A DNA stretch of 64,000 bases from Dermatophagoides farinae (GCF_024713945.1 NC_134680.1:5391501-5455500); one strand, 5' to 3'; counted from the first letter of the stretch, positions 13,595 through 27,180 are shown. Notes: generated by a model not told the origin, from the letters alone. Translations and numbers: made by a program.

Positions 13595-15127
13595 ATGAAA
13601 TCATCTTTGATCATTTCATTTATTTTTATGGTTTGTTGCTGGCGACAAATCATTGCCGACACTCCTGCCAATTGTACTTATGAAGATATTAGAGGCTTAT
13701 GGTTGTTTGAAGAATCAACACCGATTAATGATCGTACAGAAAAATGTGATAATGGTCGTCGTGAATATACGAAAAAAATCTATGTAAGATTAGATTTTCC
13801 AAACACTGCTGTCGATAAATTCGGTAATGTTGGCACTTGGACATTGATTTATAATCAAGGTTTCGAAGTGATTATCAATTATCGAAAATATTTTGCCTTT
13901 TCTGCCTATGAACGTAAATCGAATTCAAAAGTAATTAGTTATTGTCATAAAACAATACCTGGATGGTCACACGATTTACTTGGTAATAATTGGGCATGTT
14001 ACATTGGTCATAAAGTAAATGATTGGAATAGTAGTCCATTACAAAAAATTGGCTCGGAACAATTTCCAATTAAAGAACATATTGAACAACCATTATATTT
14101 GAAAAATATTGATCTTAGTCATGCATTGAGCCAGAAACATGTTGATCACATTAATTCTAAACAAAAATCATGGAAAGCAACCGTATATCCAGAAATGCAA
14201 TCAAAAACAGTAGAACATTTGATTAAAATGGCTGGAGGTGAAAAATCCAGAATAATGAGGTATGTGTGATTCACTTTGGTCATTAATTTTTTAGTTTATT
14301 CAATTTTACTAATGGATTCATTTATTCATTTCGATAGCCGCCCAAAACCAATACGTGCAACGGAACAACAGCGACACGAAGCTCGTGGTTTACCTGAATC
14401 ATTCGATTGGCGTAATGTTGATGGTATCAATTATGTATCACCAGTACGTAATCAAGGCAATTGTGGAAGTTGCTATGCATTCGCATCGATGGCTATGCTT
14501 GAAGCTCGTATTCGTATCGCAACGAACAATACTGCAAAACCGGTATTCTCACCACAAGAAGTGGTGGATTGTTCAGAATATTCACAAGGTTGTGATGGTG
14601 GATTCGGATATTTGATTGCCGGAAAATATGCACAAGATTTTGGTGTCGTTGAAGAATCTTGTTATCCATATAAAGCTTATACTGGAAAATGTAAACTCGA
14701 TTATAATACAACGGCTAAATGTCAACAACGAACATATACAATTAAATATAATTATCTTGGTGGGTATTTTGGTGCTTGCAATGAAGAAGCAATGCGTATT
14801 GAATTAGTGAAAAATGGTCCAATAGCAGTCGGTTTCGAAGTTTATAAAGATTTCATGACTTATCGAAGAGGCATCTATTCACATGATTCAGATTATGAAA
14901 CCGAACAAAAAGTTGGTGTAGAATTCAATCCATTCGTGTTGACCAATCATGCCGTCCTTATTGTTGGTTATGGACGTGATGAAAAATCTGGTGAAAATTA
15001 TTGGATTGTTAAAAATAGCTGGGGAGAACAATGGGGAATAGATGGAGGTTATTTCCTTATTCGTCGTGGTACCAATGAATGCGGTATCGAAAGCATAGCA
15101 ATGGCAGCAACACCAATTCCAAATTAA
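13595..15127 (+). CDS. CTSC: Cathepsin C (dipeptidyl peptidase 1), lysosomal cysteine protease
   Basis: Papain-family (C1) exopeptidase that removes N-terminal dipeptides and in animals activates granule or digestive proteases. Exons are 13595-14259 and 14338-15127, joined over a 78-nt GT-AG intron (AG|C gives Ser222), for 484 residues against about 463 in human. A signal peptide (about 1-21) is followed by DTPANC; this Asp start of the exclusion domain anchors the substrate N-terminus in the family. The exclusion domain runs to about 140, then a linker, then the peptidase from about residue 240. Catalytic Cys267 (in [10 protein letters not shown]), His426 (in TNHAVL) and Asn448 (in VKNSWG) are all present, and the protein ends in ATPIPN as the family does. 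The gene looks intact and active. It converges with SmF downstream. In a mite it could serve lysosomal or gut digestion; that role is inference. Confidence 0.96.
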
Positions 15128-15360
15128 ATTAATCATGAACATGAACATTTATCAAATCGAAAAATATTTTTTTTAATGATAATGATGATGATGAATAAAT
15201 TCATACATTAAATGAATGACAATTGTTACATAAGAATTTGGTGTGGAAAGAAAAAAAAAATTATTATAATAAACAAAAAAAAAATGACAGGAATATATCA
15301 TACGAATTTATTCTTTTTTTTCTGTGGCAAGTAAAGATGGATAGATGGTTTAGTATCAGA
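15128..15360. other. Convergent 3' region with poly(A) signals on both strands
   Basis: A 233-bp gap between the stop codons of cathepsin C (+) and SmF (-). AATAAA at 15194-15199 suits cathepsin C, and TTTATT at 15307-15312 reads AATAAA on the minus strand for SmF. The two signals lie about 110 bp apart, so the 3' ends probably do not overlap much. Confidence 0.6.
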
Positions 15361-15627
15361 TCAATCCTTCATTTCGCCATCCTCTTCTTCTTCTTCTAAT
15401 CCACGAATATAGAGAACATTGTTACAACGTACTAATACTTCACCAAGATTTCCAGTACATGCACCATCAATATATTCTTCAGTATTGGCCAATTGTAGAT
15501 TCATATAAGCATCGACAGAAACAAGAAATCCTTTGTATTCCATTCCCCATTTTAATTTGACAATAATTGGTTTACCAGTTAAACCATTTAGGAATGGTTT
15601 AGGATTTAACGGCAATGTTTGAGCCAT
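15361..15627 (-). CDS. SNRPF: Small nuclear ribonucleoprotein F (Sm protein F)
   Basis: Core Sm protein of U1, U2, U4 and U5 snRNPs. It forms the heptameric Sm ring on snRNA with SmB, D1, D2, D3, E and G, and acts in the nucleus in pre-mRNA splicing. The single-exon frame encodes 88 residues, close to the 86 of human SmF. Nearly the whole length is recognisable: N-terminal [13 protein letters not shown], the Sm1 segment with [11 protein letters not shown] and VDAYMN, and the Sm2 segment with [13 protein letters not shown], ending in the acidic [11 protein letters not shown] tail typical of SmF. It is transcribed away from eIF3j, leaving about 0.9 kb between the two start codons. Nothing is missing or broken. 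Confidence 0.97.
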   Translation of the reverse strand: MAQTLPLNPKPFLNGLTGKPIIVKLKWGMEYKGFLVSVDAYMNLQLANTEEYIDGACTGNLGEVLVRCNNVLYIRGLEEEEEDGEMKD

Positions 15628-16561
15628 TTTTCAGTATGAAAAATCGTTGTATCAAATTCAAATAAAATTGTCAAAAACACGAACCAAAGAAAATACCGCA
15701 CAAAACAAAAGCATGGAAAAACCGATGATCATTTATGTGGACCATAAATGAACAATGTATCCATTCATCCAGTTTATACGTTGTAAATAGTATGATTGAA
15801 TAAACATTTTGATTTTTTTTCATGAATCAATCAATTTTCAATTTTTTTTCAACTGTAACAAGAAAAGTACATTCCATTATCATTTATAGAAGCCATTATT
15901 TTTAATGAATGAATGAATTTTCATTAATTAAATAAATGATTTAAAATAAAAGTGAAAAAAAACTTACAATGTATGAATACATTTATTCGAAATTCATAGT
16001 GTTGTCGATTTCTTTTGACTTATTGACACACTCAGTCAATGCTTTTCTCTCATCTCTCTCTATTTTTTTTTATTCACTCACCCTCACAGTTCTCTTTTCC
16101 TTCTATCTTTTCATTTTTTTTTAGTAAAAATACGACATCATCACAAACGCACGTTATTTTCATCGTGAAACATTTAACCAAATTCTGCAATCACCAAAAT
16201 TGCCTGGTTTTTATTAAAAACAAACAAAGGTAAGTTCTGGAAACACCTATCAATAGAAAAAGAAGACTAATTATTTCTAGATAATAGTAGAAACTGGAAT
16301 CTATTGATTTATTTTATTTTTTGTCCTTCATCAATCAAGATGATGATGAAATGATAGAGAAATATATTTTTTTTTTTTGATCCACACACGCACACATACC
16401 ACGTCAACAAAGGATCCAAATTAGATTTTTGTCCATTTCATTTTGTTATGCGTTGTATTTTTTTTTTTTTATTAAATTCTCGATATTTTTTTTATTTTAG
16501 AAACATCAAAATACATTTTGGGCCTGTTAAATAAGATTAAAATTCCAAGAAAAAAAATAGA
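15628..16561. promoter_or_regulatory. Divergent SmF / eIF3j upstream region with a 5' UTR intron
   Basis: The two start codons lie head to head about 0.93 kb apart. On the eIF3j side a GTAAGT donor follows AAAG at 16230 and a pyrimidine-rich acceptor ends at 16500, which defines a likely 271-nt 5' UTR intron (16230-16500). A TCAGT initiator-like motif at 16032-16036 is a candidate start site for eIF3j. Both are housekeeping RNA or translation factors, so shared promoter elements are plausible. This is inference from arrangement and splice signals. Confidence 0.5.
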
Positions 16562-17456
16562 ATGGCCGAAGAAGATTGGAGTAAGTATTTTTCTTTTGTA
16601 TTATTTTTCATTCGAATTTCTTTAGAAGAAAATACTTTCAATGTAAATTTGATTTTTTTTGATATCTAATTTTATTTTGTAATTCTATAGCCATCGTACC
16701 AAAAGTGGCCAGTAATAAATGGCAAGAAGAAGAGGATGAAGATATAAAAGAAAATTGGGATGATGAAGATGGTGATGATGATGAACAAAGTAAAGCAAGT
16801 TCAACGGGTACTGAATCTAATCAACAACAAACCAGTGAACAACAACAACCACAAGCAACAAAAAAATTAACAAGTGGAAAAAAGAAAAGTAAAGCATTGA
16901 AGGAAAAGATTCAACAAAAAGAAGAAAGTGAAAGAAGTCAGCCAAAAACAGCCGACGAATTATTGGCCGAAAAATTGGAAAATCAACGATTAATCGAAGA
17001 AGGTGATCTAGCCTTAGCAAAAGAAACGTTCGGTATATCCGGTAATAATGATTCAACATCAGCATTGAATAATATTCGTTTAGCAACGAAAGATGATTTT
17101 GAAGATTTTCGTAAAGCATTAGATGATAAACTAAGTCCATATATTCGTTCACCACATTATATGACATTTTTGGATGGTCTATTTCGTACATTAGCTTCCA
17201 GTTTGGAAATTGATGATATTAGAAAATTAAATGCAACGCTTACGGCATTGTATAATGAAAAAATTAAACTACAAAAGGTAATATTGTGTGGATTCATAAT
17301 ATCACTTGATTATAGCTAATTTTTTAAACTATTTAGCAACAGAATAAAGGAAAAAAGAACAAAAAGGCACCGACAATCATGATGGAACGTGAAAAAGATT
17401 ATTCATATGGAAAACAAATGGATCAATATGAAGATGAATATGATGATTTTCTTTAG
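16562..17456 (+). CDS. EIF3J: Eukaryotic translation initiation factor 3 subunit J
   Basis: eIF3j (yeast Hcr1) is a loosely bound eIF3 subunit that acts at the 40S decoding centre during start selection and ribosome recycling in the cytoplasm. Coding exons are 16562-16580 (19 nt, MAEEDW plus one base), 16691-17277 and 17337-17456, giving 241 residues (human about 258). The introns are 110 and 59 nt, and the phases close (A|CC gives Thr; the second join is phase 0). Family marks in order are an acidic N-terminus with KENWDDED, a Lys/Glu/Gln coiled segment, the LAKETFG block, a C-terminal helical domain containing SSLEIDDIRKLNATLTALYNEK, a Lys-rich patch, and a YEDEYDDFL acidic tail. The tiny first exon is the only part depending on one splice choice. 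The gene converges with spatacsin. Confidence 0.95.
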
Positions 17457-17874
17457 CTAATTTTATCCACAACACATTTCCTTCCACCAATGAACAAAGT
17501 CATACTACAAACAAACAAACAAAAACTAATAATTAATTAATTAATTAATGAACTTCATTATCTCCGTTACTAATATTAACCAGTTGATAATTTAACAACA
17601 ACAACAGCAACTGCATCAACAACGGAAAAAAATCAATTTTTTTTGTTCCAATCTCCAGAAAAAATTAGTGTCTTCTGTGTTTCAATTCTCAAATGTTTCT
17701 GTGTTTGTGTTTATCTATTGAGTATATTATCAATTTAAAATGCACAAACACAATGCTTTTTGTCATTTGTTGTTGGTTTTTTTTAAAAATTTTTTTCTTG
17801 TATTCTGATAAAATGAAATATTAAAAAAAAATTATATTTGAATTATTATATCACAGTATCTGAGAATTTTCTTT
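17457..17874. other. Convergent 3' region between eIF3j and spatacsin
   Basis: 418 bp of AT-rich DNA between two stop codons facing each other. ATTAAA at 17820-17825 is a possible poly(A) signal for eIF3j, although it sits late. I found no canonical AATAAA for spatacsin on the minus strand here. No open frame of note. Confidence 0.5.
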
Positions 17875-20800
17875 TCAATTTTTGTTATTCACACATTGAT
17901 TCTGGTTGGATTTGGCTATCCAATCCAGAAGATAGGCTGAATTTTCACGATTCAATGCCATCAAATGGCGTAAAATTCGACGAGAATTTAGTCGCCGAGC
18001 AAGACGATAACGATCATGTAGATTTATCTTTAGAAATGACGTCGAAGCAAATTTCATTGTGGATGATTCAACATTCGAATCATTTGTTTGGGCCGTTGTA
18101 TTTACTCCATCACAAAGAATAGATTCCATAATCTGTTCTAATATGAGAAATATTTTCTGTAATTCCATTTCTGAACGAATCTGTGATAATGATGATATAA
18201 AAGATGCTGGCAATGGTGATGATGATGATGATGATGATGAAGAGAATAATTGGCCAGCTATTTGACTATTTGATGATGATTTGATTATCGTTTGTTGTTG
18301 ATGTTGCTGCTGTTGTTGTCGAAATAATGTCGAAAATAATTCAAAACGTTTGATTACTTTTTCCAGAAATGAAACAGAAATTTCATAATTATCAAGAAAT
18401 TGTGCAGCATATTGAACATTATTATTGACGATTGCATTATTGAAAAATGGATCAGCCCATTCAATATTTACATCTGGATAGGATTTGGCCACAATCAATG
18501 CCTAAAAATGGAAAACAAAAATTGAAAATCAATTGATTGAATTTGATTTGAAATCTCTCCATATACCTCATAATAATGATTACATTGATTGATGAAATCA
18601 CGAACTCGATTCATATCTAAATTGATTAAGATCGGTACAGTAGTCGATATATCAGTGTGTAAGGCCGTGAATTTTGATTTATTAAAATGATATAATTGTA
18701 AAGCAATCAATTGTGCACGCCATGAACAATAATCAGCATTCGCTAATGATGATGCTTTTGTATAATTAATTTCCGCTTCTTGAAATTCAAACATTATTGC
18801 CTCTAATTGTTCTTTTAATGCATTCGAATTATTCATATTTAATAACGATGGTGTTAATTTGAATGTTGGTAACGATGGTGATGTTGATATCATTTCCGAT
18901 AATGAATTTGTTGAAGAAACTTTTTTTGTTAATGATCGTATCGGCATAGCTGTTTTCAATGATGATGATGATGATGATGATGAGGTATGCAAATTATTAA
19001 AATTTGTTTCCATCAACAATTTTTCTGCACGATTACGATGTTGATCGGCCATTTCACGATGAAGAAAAAATCGTATAGCAACCAATGGTAATAATTCATC
19101 AATATGTTCGGCATTTTTTAGATAATTCAACAATGCAATCCGTAATTGTGGTGTCTGGTGTGTTCCGAAAGAGAAAATACAAACGATAAAAAAAACTTTC
19201 ACATTTAAAAATCTATTTCACACTTACTCTTTGTACACGTTTCGAAAGAATCAATTCAAAACGATCACATTCACGAAAAAGATCAAAACAATAGATCATT
19301 TCAGAATATCGACCAATACCGGTCAAAAGTCGTAATATAAGATGAAAATAACGTGCTGGACGTAATTCCTGTGTAATTAATGGACGAATTTTCCGCAACA
19401 CCAATGCAATACCACCAACATCACATTGAGCGGTGAATGATTCATGTGCACGAATGTACAGTTCAACTATTTGTACATAATATTTACGTTTTGCCAATAT
19501 AAAACGAATTTCTTTTTCCGTTTTCTGATGTATAACTGTCGGTTGTTGTCCATCAATCGTATGATCTGAATGATTGAAACCATTCCATGCATTTTCAAAT
19601 ATTGTTTTAGATTTTTTCACCCATTCCAATAATTTATGTCCAAGTAGATATGGTTCACGTAATAAACGATTAAGAACAGAAAATCTGGCCGAATTAAATT
19701 CTAGTTGAATTCGATCCAATTCAATCTCGGTAAACAGTGTATACTGTGCATTGAATGGATCATCCCAATCTTTGAATTGTCGATCAACAATTCGTTGTAC
19801 ATCATTATAAACAAATTCGGCCAATAAATCAACAATTTTTTCTTCATTTACAAGACGATCATCAATACGACCCATAAATCGAATAAATTCTTTTGCACAC
19901 ATTATCGTTTCCGAATAATTATCAATCAATGATGACATTTGATTTTGATCCATTGAACTATCATTAAATTCATTGAATGATTGATACGAATAGCTACTAA
20001 CATCATGACCAACCGTTATTGATTCATCGATTTGATTGGATAATAGTAACATTTCCAATAATTGACATGGAGTTGTCGAATATTCATCATCAGTATCTTT
20101 AAGTTCATCATATGATTTCCGTAGCAAACAGGCAATCTTATAATGTAAAAGAATGTATTCACAAAATTTCTCACCAATCGTTGTAAAACTGGCCAATGTT
20201 TCAATCATTGTCATGATTTTTCGTTGATCATCTGTCAGATTACTGCCGGCTATCAATGTAACTTTCATAAATTTTCCAATTCCATTTGAATAATTTTCAC
20301 CTTGATTTTTTATTTTCAATTGAACACTTGATGAAGCATCGGATAGATCTTTTAGCTGACCCGAAGCTATCTGATCACAAGTTCGAATAATTTCAAAATC
20401 ATCATGATCATATCCAAAAAGTTTAGCCACTTCAATGGCTTTTTTATAACAAAAATGATCCAATAGATTACCGATTACACGATTTAATGATTGATATTGA
20501 TTAACATCAATTTGAACATTTTGTTGTTGTTTTGAACGTTGATTTTCAACATTTTGACCGATATGAGGATAACGTTCGGTTAATTTAGGCAGAATGAATT
20601 TTCTAAGTAAAGATTTTGTAAAATATTGAACAATATCTTTCCAAATATCTTGCCAAGCGGTGATAATATTTTTATCGACAATTTGTTTCATATCATTTGA
20701 GGTATCCATTTTTTGTATAAACATTTCACAATCAACAACCGATTTCCAGAATGACAATTCAAAATTAAAATAATCTTGTATCAATTCAACATTATTGTTT

Positions 20801-22986
20801 GATGATGCATTTGAACTACTAATGGTTGAATTATCATCAGGTGGCTGCTGCAGCTGCTGTTGCTTATCTTTAGTTTGATTGATTATCGGATAAATTGATT
20901 CAATTTCATTAATCGTATCATTCAATATTGTTTCAATGGCAAGTAAACATTTCAATAATACAAAACATTTAATCAACAATTGATCAGGTTCCAATTGTTG
21001 AACAAAACGTTCCATTACTTTGAATGCTGAATGCATTGATGGATCAATACGTACAACCTGTGACCAACAATCTTCCCAGAATGATATATCAATATTATTG
21101 TTATTATTAATATTCGATGATTCTAATTCCGCTTGTTTGGCTTTCAACATCCATTCATTAATGATAAATTCATTTGTATTTTCAATCGTCAACAGATTGA
21201 TAATATTTCTAGCGGCATCAAAATGACCAGATTGTTGTAGCTGAAGAATTAGATTTTTCAATACTTCACCATAACGTGATTCATCATTGGTATTCGCTTC
21301 GATTGATAATAATGGTCCGATTGGTAACGAATAATCCGGTACTTTATTCAAACATTGACTAAACAAATAGAATCGACGAATATCCGGTACGTATTGATGT
21401 ATTTCCGATGAAAATGAATCCTGTATTCGAACGAAATTATAATGGCTCAGTAAGATGCTTAATTCAAATTGTCGAGCAATCAACAATGAATTCGTTATCA
21501 TTATCAATGAACATTTTTCGATCCAGCTACGTTGAAAGAAATCGGATAATTGCCATTCATAATCATCACTATCATCATTGGAATCATCACCATCCATTGA
21601 TTTATTTGAATCATTTTGTATAAATTCTTCTTCATTATATTCAGCTAATAATGTTTGAAAACGTTGTAGTAAATCACTGGTTTGATAATAATCTTTCATC
21701 ACAAGAAATTCAATGTGAAATTCCAATAATGTATACAGGATCGGTATTTGAATATCAAACATTTTGAAACCATCGAGAATTTTCTGATAATTTTGTGCAT
21801 CATTCGCTGTAAGAATATTGATTAAACGTAATAGTCGTTCAGGTGACCAATGAATGAAACAATCAATCAATGAATCTGTTGTTGGATTTAATGAATTCGT
21901 TTGGCAATACCAATCAATGAATGATTGTTTTGAAGCAGTGGATACGCTTGCAAGTAGCCAACATGCAAACGATGGATATTTAATACGATCAAATGCTGAT
22001 GATGAATCGATCGAACGTTTTATGGATGATTGTTGATTATGACCGTTTTTAGGCGATTGAATTGGTGAAGTGGATGACGAAGGTGTTGTTTTAATATCCA
22101 CCGGTAATGCTCGTTGATCACAAATGTTCATGGAACAGGCCAACAATGCAAGTACAGGATTCGACAATGATACCGATGTATAGAGTAATGTAATTTGAAA
22201 AGATTTTTCAATCGAAAATGATGATGGTCCAACACGATGGTAATGAGCAAAGCTAACACAATTACGATAGATATCTAGAATAAGTTGAAGAAAATCTTTC
22301 GATGCTGTTTGTAATTGTAATTTCGATTCAAATAAAACCTGTACATTTGAACGTTTTTGTGAATTCAAATCACCACTAATCATTGATGATGAAAATAATG
22401 ATAAATTTTCTGGACTATCTGATTCGGTTACAGTGGTTGAATTATCCGGTGGACTTTGCGGAGCTATATGAACCGACGGTGGTGATCCAATTGGAATGGA
22501 TTTATCTTTGAATAATTTCGAATATAAAACATTACGAGACGAATCTGGTGTTTGCTTTGAACGTAAAATTCTTGATTCAGCTTCACTCAATGATGTAACG
22601 TTTACATGTCGTGAACTTTGAAATGCCTTGGCCAAATGTTCACCAATACATTGATTATTGAAATTGGATTGTGATAAAATCTGCTGTAGATCTTCTTTAG
22701 GAATTTCATATAACTGTGCAAAGATAACAAATACAAGCCAATTATCTTCGTTGGTACATTTATTAAGAAAATGTCCAAATGGACGTTTCAATGAATAATG
22801 ACCGGCAAACATGAATAATGGTTTCCATTCAAAACATTCGATCAATAGATTACAGGATGATTCAATCATCGGTATCAATGATTCAATTTGATCTTTATCA
22901 TTTTCGTTTTTGGTCATAAATTTGTTTGATGTTTCAATAAACAATAAGAGAAATTTCACATTTAGCGATCGATTCGGCGGTTGTCG

Positions 22987-23017
<31 letters not shown>

Positions 23018-26000
23018 CGTCTAAATTTGGTCAAAGGTTTTTGTATGGATGAATATTTTCGCTCAAGTGCAACAGTAGCTAAATCTAATAATTTTTGTGA
23101 ACAAATTCGATCTGAATGAAAATGCGAACGTCGAAGAAGTGTAGCCAGAACATTTTGTTGTTGTTGTACACCTTCAAGATTAAGAAAATCTCCAGCATAT
23201 TCAATGATTAATCGTCCCAAAGCTAGATGTAAGCGAAATTTTTCACATTCATTGAAAATATTTTTATCCAATGTTTCTCGTAGAACTGAAGAACGATGAT
23301 TGCTTGATGATTTATGTTTACCGGGCATCAAAGAGGATTTGATCAACGATTGAAACAGTAGACAAGTAGTGACTATCGATTGATCACTAATATTATTATA
23401 ACCAATAATTGTCGATTTTTTTATTGCTTTTATCGATAATTTTTCATTGATCGAATGACGGTCACGTGATTTTTCATTCGAAGACAAGAATTTATTGAAT
23501 GTTAAAAATGCTTCAATTATTCGAAGATTTTTCAGATAAAATGATGCATTTAAATTGGATTTAAAACCATATAATTCTGATAAATGTTTTTGTGAAAAAT
23601 GTGGCATTTCATTATGATGATTTGAATTTGAATCATTCGTAATGGGTTTCGAAAGGCAACGATTTGTTTGCCATTGGAAAACATTATTAATATCGACAAA
23701 AGGTATGGCTTGTTGAAGGAATGTATAAATGTTTAATGATGATGATGATGATGCATTTGATTCTTGATGTGAAATGGAAGCACGATGAACAAGTGGATAT
23801 TTTGTAGCAAGTTTATTAACGAATGATTTGACCAGATCAGGTTCTTGTTGCTGTAAAGCGTCGAAAAAATTCATCGAAACCATATTTTGATGAAAATGAT
23901 ATAATCATTAAAATCATATCCAAATCAATTGAACCAGCTGCAAATGTTTCAAGCAAAAATCTAACATTTTCATCGAATGATTTTGAATGGCTAAATATGC
24001 TTTTTAAAGGTTTCGAAAAATCGTTGACTAAAAATTGATGGATAAATAATGATTTTTCAAACACTTCACCATTCGAACGACAAAGATCGCGCATAAAATT
24101 CAATACATTCAACATTTGTTTCGATGATGATGATGATTCTTCAATATTCGATGAACTGGAGAAAAAGACATCAAAATCAATTTTGTATCGATTATAGAGT
24201 AGAAATAGAAATTCATATTGTCTAGATTCGATACAATGTTGCACTAATTGAGACAATTTTATCACTTTGTTTAATAATTTTTCCAAAATGGCGCAGCCAT
24301 TACCGGAAGAACAGCTATTCACAGATGAAAGAATATTTGTTTGGCCAATGATTTGAAGAAAATCCGAAAACGATAACATTTTTGCCATTAGATCACTGAA
24401 ATCATGTTGATTGAAAAAATAAGGATTCGATATTAATGCAACGAATATATCGGCTAAAAGTATTGTTGGTGATTGTCGTAGAAGATATTCACACATTCGA
24501 ATTGACATTTTGAGATTTATAGGACGAATTTGATCACAATATGGTTGAATAATTTGATCTGATTCGATCCATTTGATTAATGATTTTGTATCATTATTAT
24601 CGATTAGATATTGCCAAACAGATAATGCATTAATGTATGATTGGAAATTTTCTTCAATAAAAATATGCTGACGAAATGGATCGAAAACAATTAGATTATA
24701 ATTATTGGCGGTCATTTCTTCCCAATTATTTAACATTTGTGAATGTTGTGTTAATTCACCTAAAATGGGCAATAAAAATGATTTAGCCAATCGAATATTT
24801 CCATTATCATCATCATCATCATTAATGTTAATCCATTCGAATGCAATTTCTAATTTTTCTTCATCATTAATTGGTGAAATTTTTGGCCGAAAACAAAAAA
24901 TATACAAATCCATTATGGATAACATTCGAAAATATTGGCCAAATTGACATTGAAATTGTTTGAAATTGACATTCGAATTTATTATGCGAACATTAGGATC
25001 ATCATCTTCAGGATGGCTAGCTAAACAAATGGCAAAAATATGTAATAATTTCTGTCGAATAATAGCATCCGAAGTTTGTATGAATAGTGCATATAATATA
25101 TCAAATACTGGACGACCAGTCTGTATAAGATAGGAATTGATTTCGGAAATTAATCGATCATCGACTATTGAATCAGGACGACCAATTTTCATTGCTGTAT
25201 ATTGAACAATTCGTTCGACGATTATATCCCAATGAATCAATTGTTCACCATAGGCACTATTGGATTGTTGAGCAAATTTTTTCACAGCCCATACAAACAA
25301 TGGAATTGAATTATTCTGTAATGAACGTTCGAATAATTCCTGAAAACGATGTGCATTTCCATATGTTTTTAGTAGAGCTTCGATTGTTTTGAGCATTGTT
25401 GATAATGATTCATCATGTTCACTTGAATCATCGTTTATTTTTGGTCTGACAATTTTCAAACTTGTTGATTCTAATGGCTCATTTGGTAACAGCGAATTAT
25501 TCAATCGTATTCGATTATCAAGACAATCACGCATTGAATTTATTTGTTTAATTAAATGTAAAAGTATCCGTTGTTTCACTAATCGTAATGAATTTTCATT
25601 TGAATTCGTATCGGACGCCATCGTATTCGATATTGGTGATGATCGTAATGATTGTGTTGTATCCGTTGAACGTATGAAAACATTATCATCACTATTATCA
25701 TCATCATCATCATCATCATTATCGATTTGGATGGCCGAAACGGTCATTATAAGTTGATTACATGAATAAATCAATGATCGATATAATAGAATGGAGAATA
25801 TTTTTGCTGCATAATCACCGCTCATCTGTATGGTTGCAAAGGAAACAATTTTATTGACAACATTTTGCCAATCATGAAGAAAAAATTTTTCCAATGCAGC
25901 AGCTTGTTCATTTGATGATGAATTACATAGATCTTGTTTAATAAAATAACGAAATGCTAATAAAATTGGTCAATTATCATTTTTTCAATGAATATATGTA

Positions 26001-26097
26001 ATATTTCAAACTTACTTTCAATCTGAATACGTAGAAAACATTTTACCTGTAATAGCTGTCGATTACGAAGGCCTAATTCTAATGCTGTAAAATCCAT
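17875..26097 (-). CDS. SPG11: Spatacsin (SPG11 homologue), alpha-solenoid; one-base frame break
   Basis: In animals spatacsin works with spastizin and AP-5 in lysosome reformation and endosomal sorting. Exons (minus): 26097-26016, 25956-19228, 19154-18567, 18501-17875; introns 59, 73 and 65 nt, all GT-AG. The strongest match is the C-terminus: LLTGIGRYSEMIYCFDLF, then TPQLRIALLNYLKNA, then a final block ending YLLDWI. The first residues match the human LEAGIENRQL segment, which lies after the N-terminal propeller region, so that region is absent here; an in-frame TAA lies just upstream of the ATG with no acceptor in between. The long exon changes frame once: dropping one base from the A6 run at 23864-23869 makes a smooth join and closes all phases, giving about 2674 residues. 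This may be an assembly error or a real lesion. A polyQ tract lies near 23000. Confidence 0.88.
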
Positions 26098-27180
26098 TGT
26101 TTATTTTATTGTGATAAATTTTCAAATGTAACGACAATAAAAAAAAACCAGAAAAAAAAGAAAACCAAATCGAGAAAACTAAATACGATCAATTATCAAA
26201 GGCGTTCAACAAACATGCATGTTGACCACCCCACAAACGCACACACACTTTTGATCACGTGATCAAAATAAAAAAAATCCATGAATCAAATAGACATGCT
26301 CGCAAACAACAACAACAAAAAAAACGAATTTTGAATTGAATTTTTTTCCAATTTGAAATTTTTAATAATTATCATATAATTTAAAAAAGAAAAAAAAATT
26401 GAAATAAAGAAATAATCGATTCTTTGTCATTTTTTGTTTTGTTTTGTTTGCTGTTACCATTATTATAAAACTAGAATAATTAGGCGTAATGGTGTGAATA
26501 GGAGCGAATAAATGAAATGGGGGCGTTTGTAAGTGGTGCGTATGTGTGGGGATATGTTTAAAAGCAAATGCACTAAATTTTATCATTTATTTGTGTGTGT
26601 GTGGGTGTGTGTTGGTGGATGGATGGTTATCAAATAAAATGTAAAATACAAATAAAAACTTGTTGATGTTGATGATGATAATGATGATAAAGAATTGGAT
26701 AGTCCACCATGGTATTTGTGTAAGTGACAAATTGCAAACATGTGTCAGTGGTTGTTTTCATGTTAAAATGATGAAATATATTTAAATTATGAATGAAAAA
26801 AAAGGAATTGAATTTTTAAAAATCAATTTTCAAATCATATAAATGATGATGATGAATTCATTCAATACAAAAATGTAAGAAATAAAGAAATGATGAGGAT
26901 CAAGGAAAGAAGGAGTAATTTGTGATAACCTATTATTATTTATATTTATATATATAGACCTATATATTGTGTTTTTTTGATAAAATCATATGATTTGTTT
27001 GAAAGGGATGGAGAAAATTTTATTCCAAAAAAAAAAAAAAAAATTTAAAATCAGATTGATGAATATCATGAAAGGCATTTTTTTCCTATCTGTTCTTCAT
27101 GTATGTATCATTCATTCATGTTGATGATGATTATGAAAAAAAACAACAAAGGAATTGAAGAAATAGATGATAGCCTTTAG
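26098..27180. other. Intergenic region upstream of spatacsin, downstream of p66
   Basis: About 1.1 kb without a gene I can support; the only open frames are short and low-complexity. A minus-strand AATAAA (plus-strand TTTATT at 27019-27024) is a likely poly(A) signal for p66. The part nearest 26098 must hold the spatacsin promoter. I looked here for exons encoding the missing spatacsin propeller and saw none. Confidence 0.55.
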
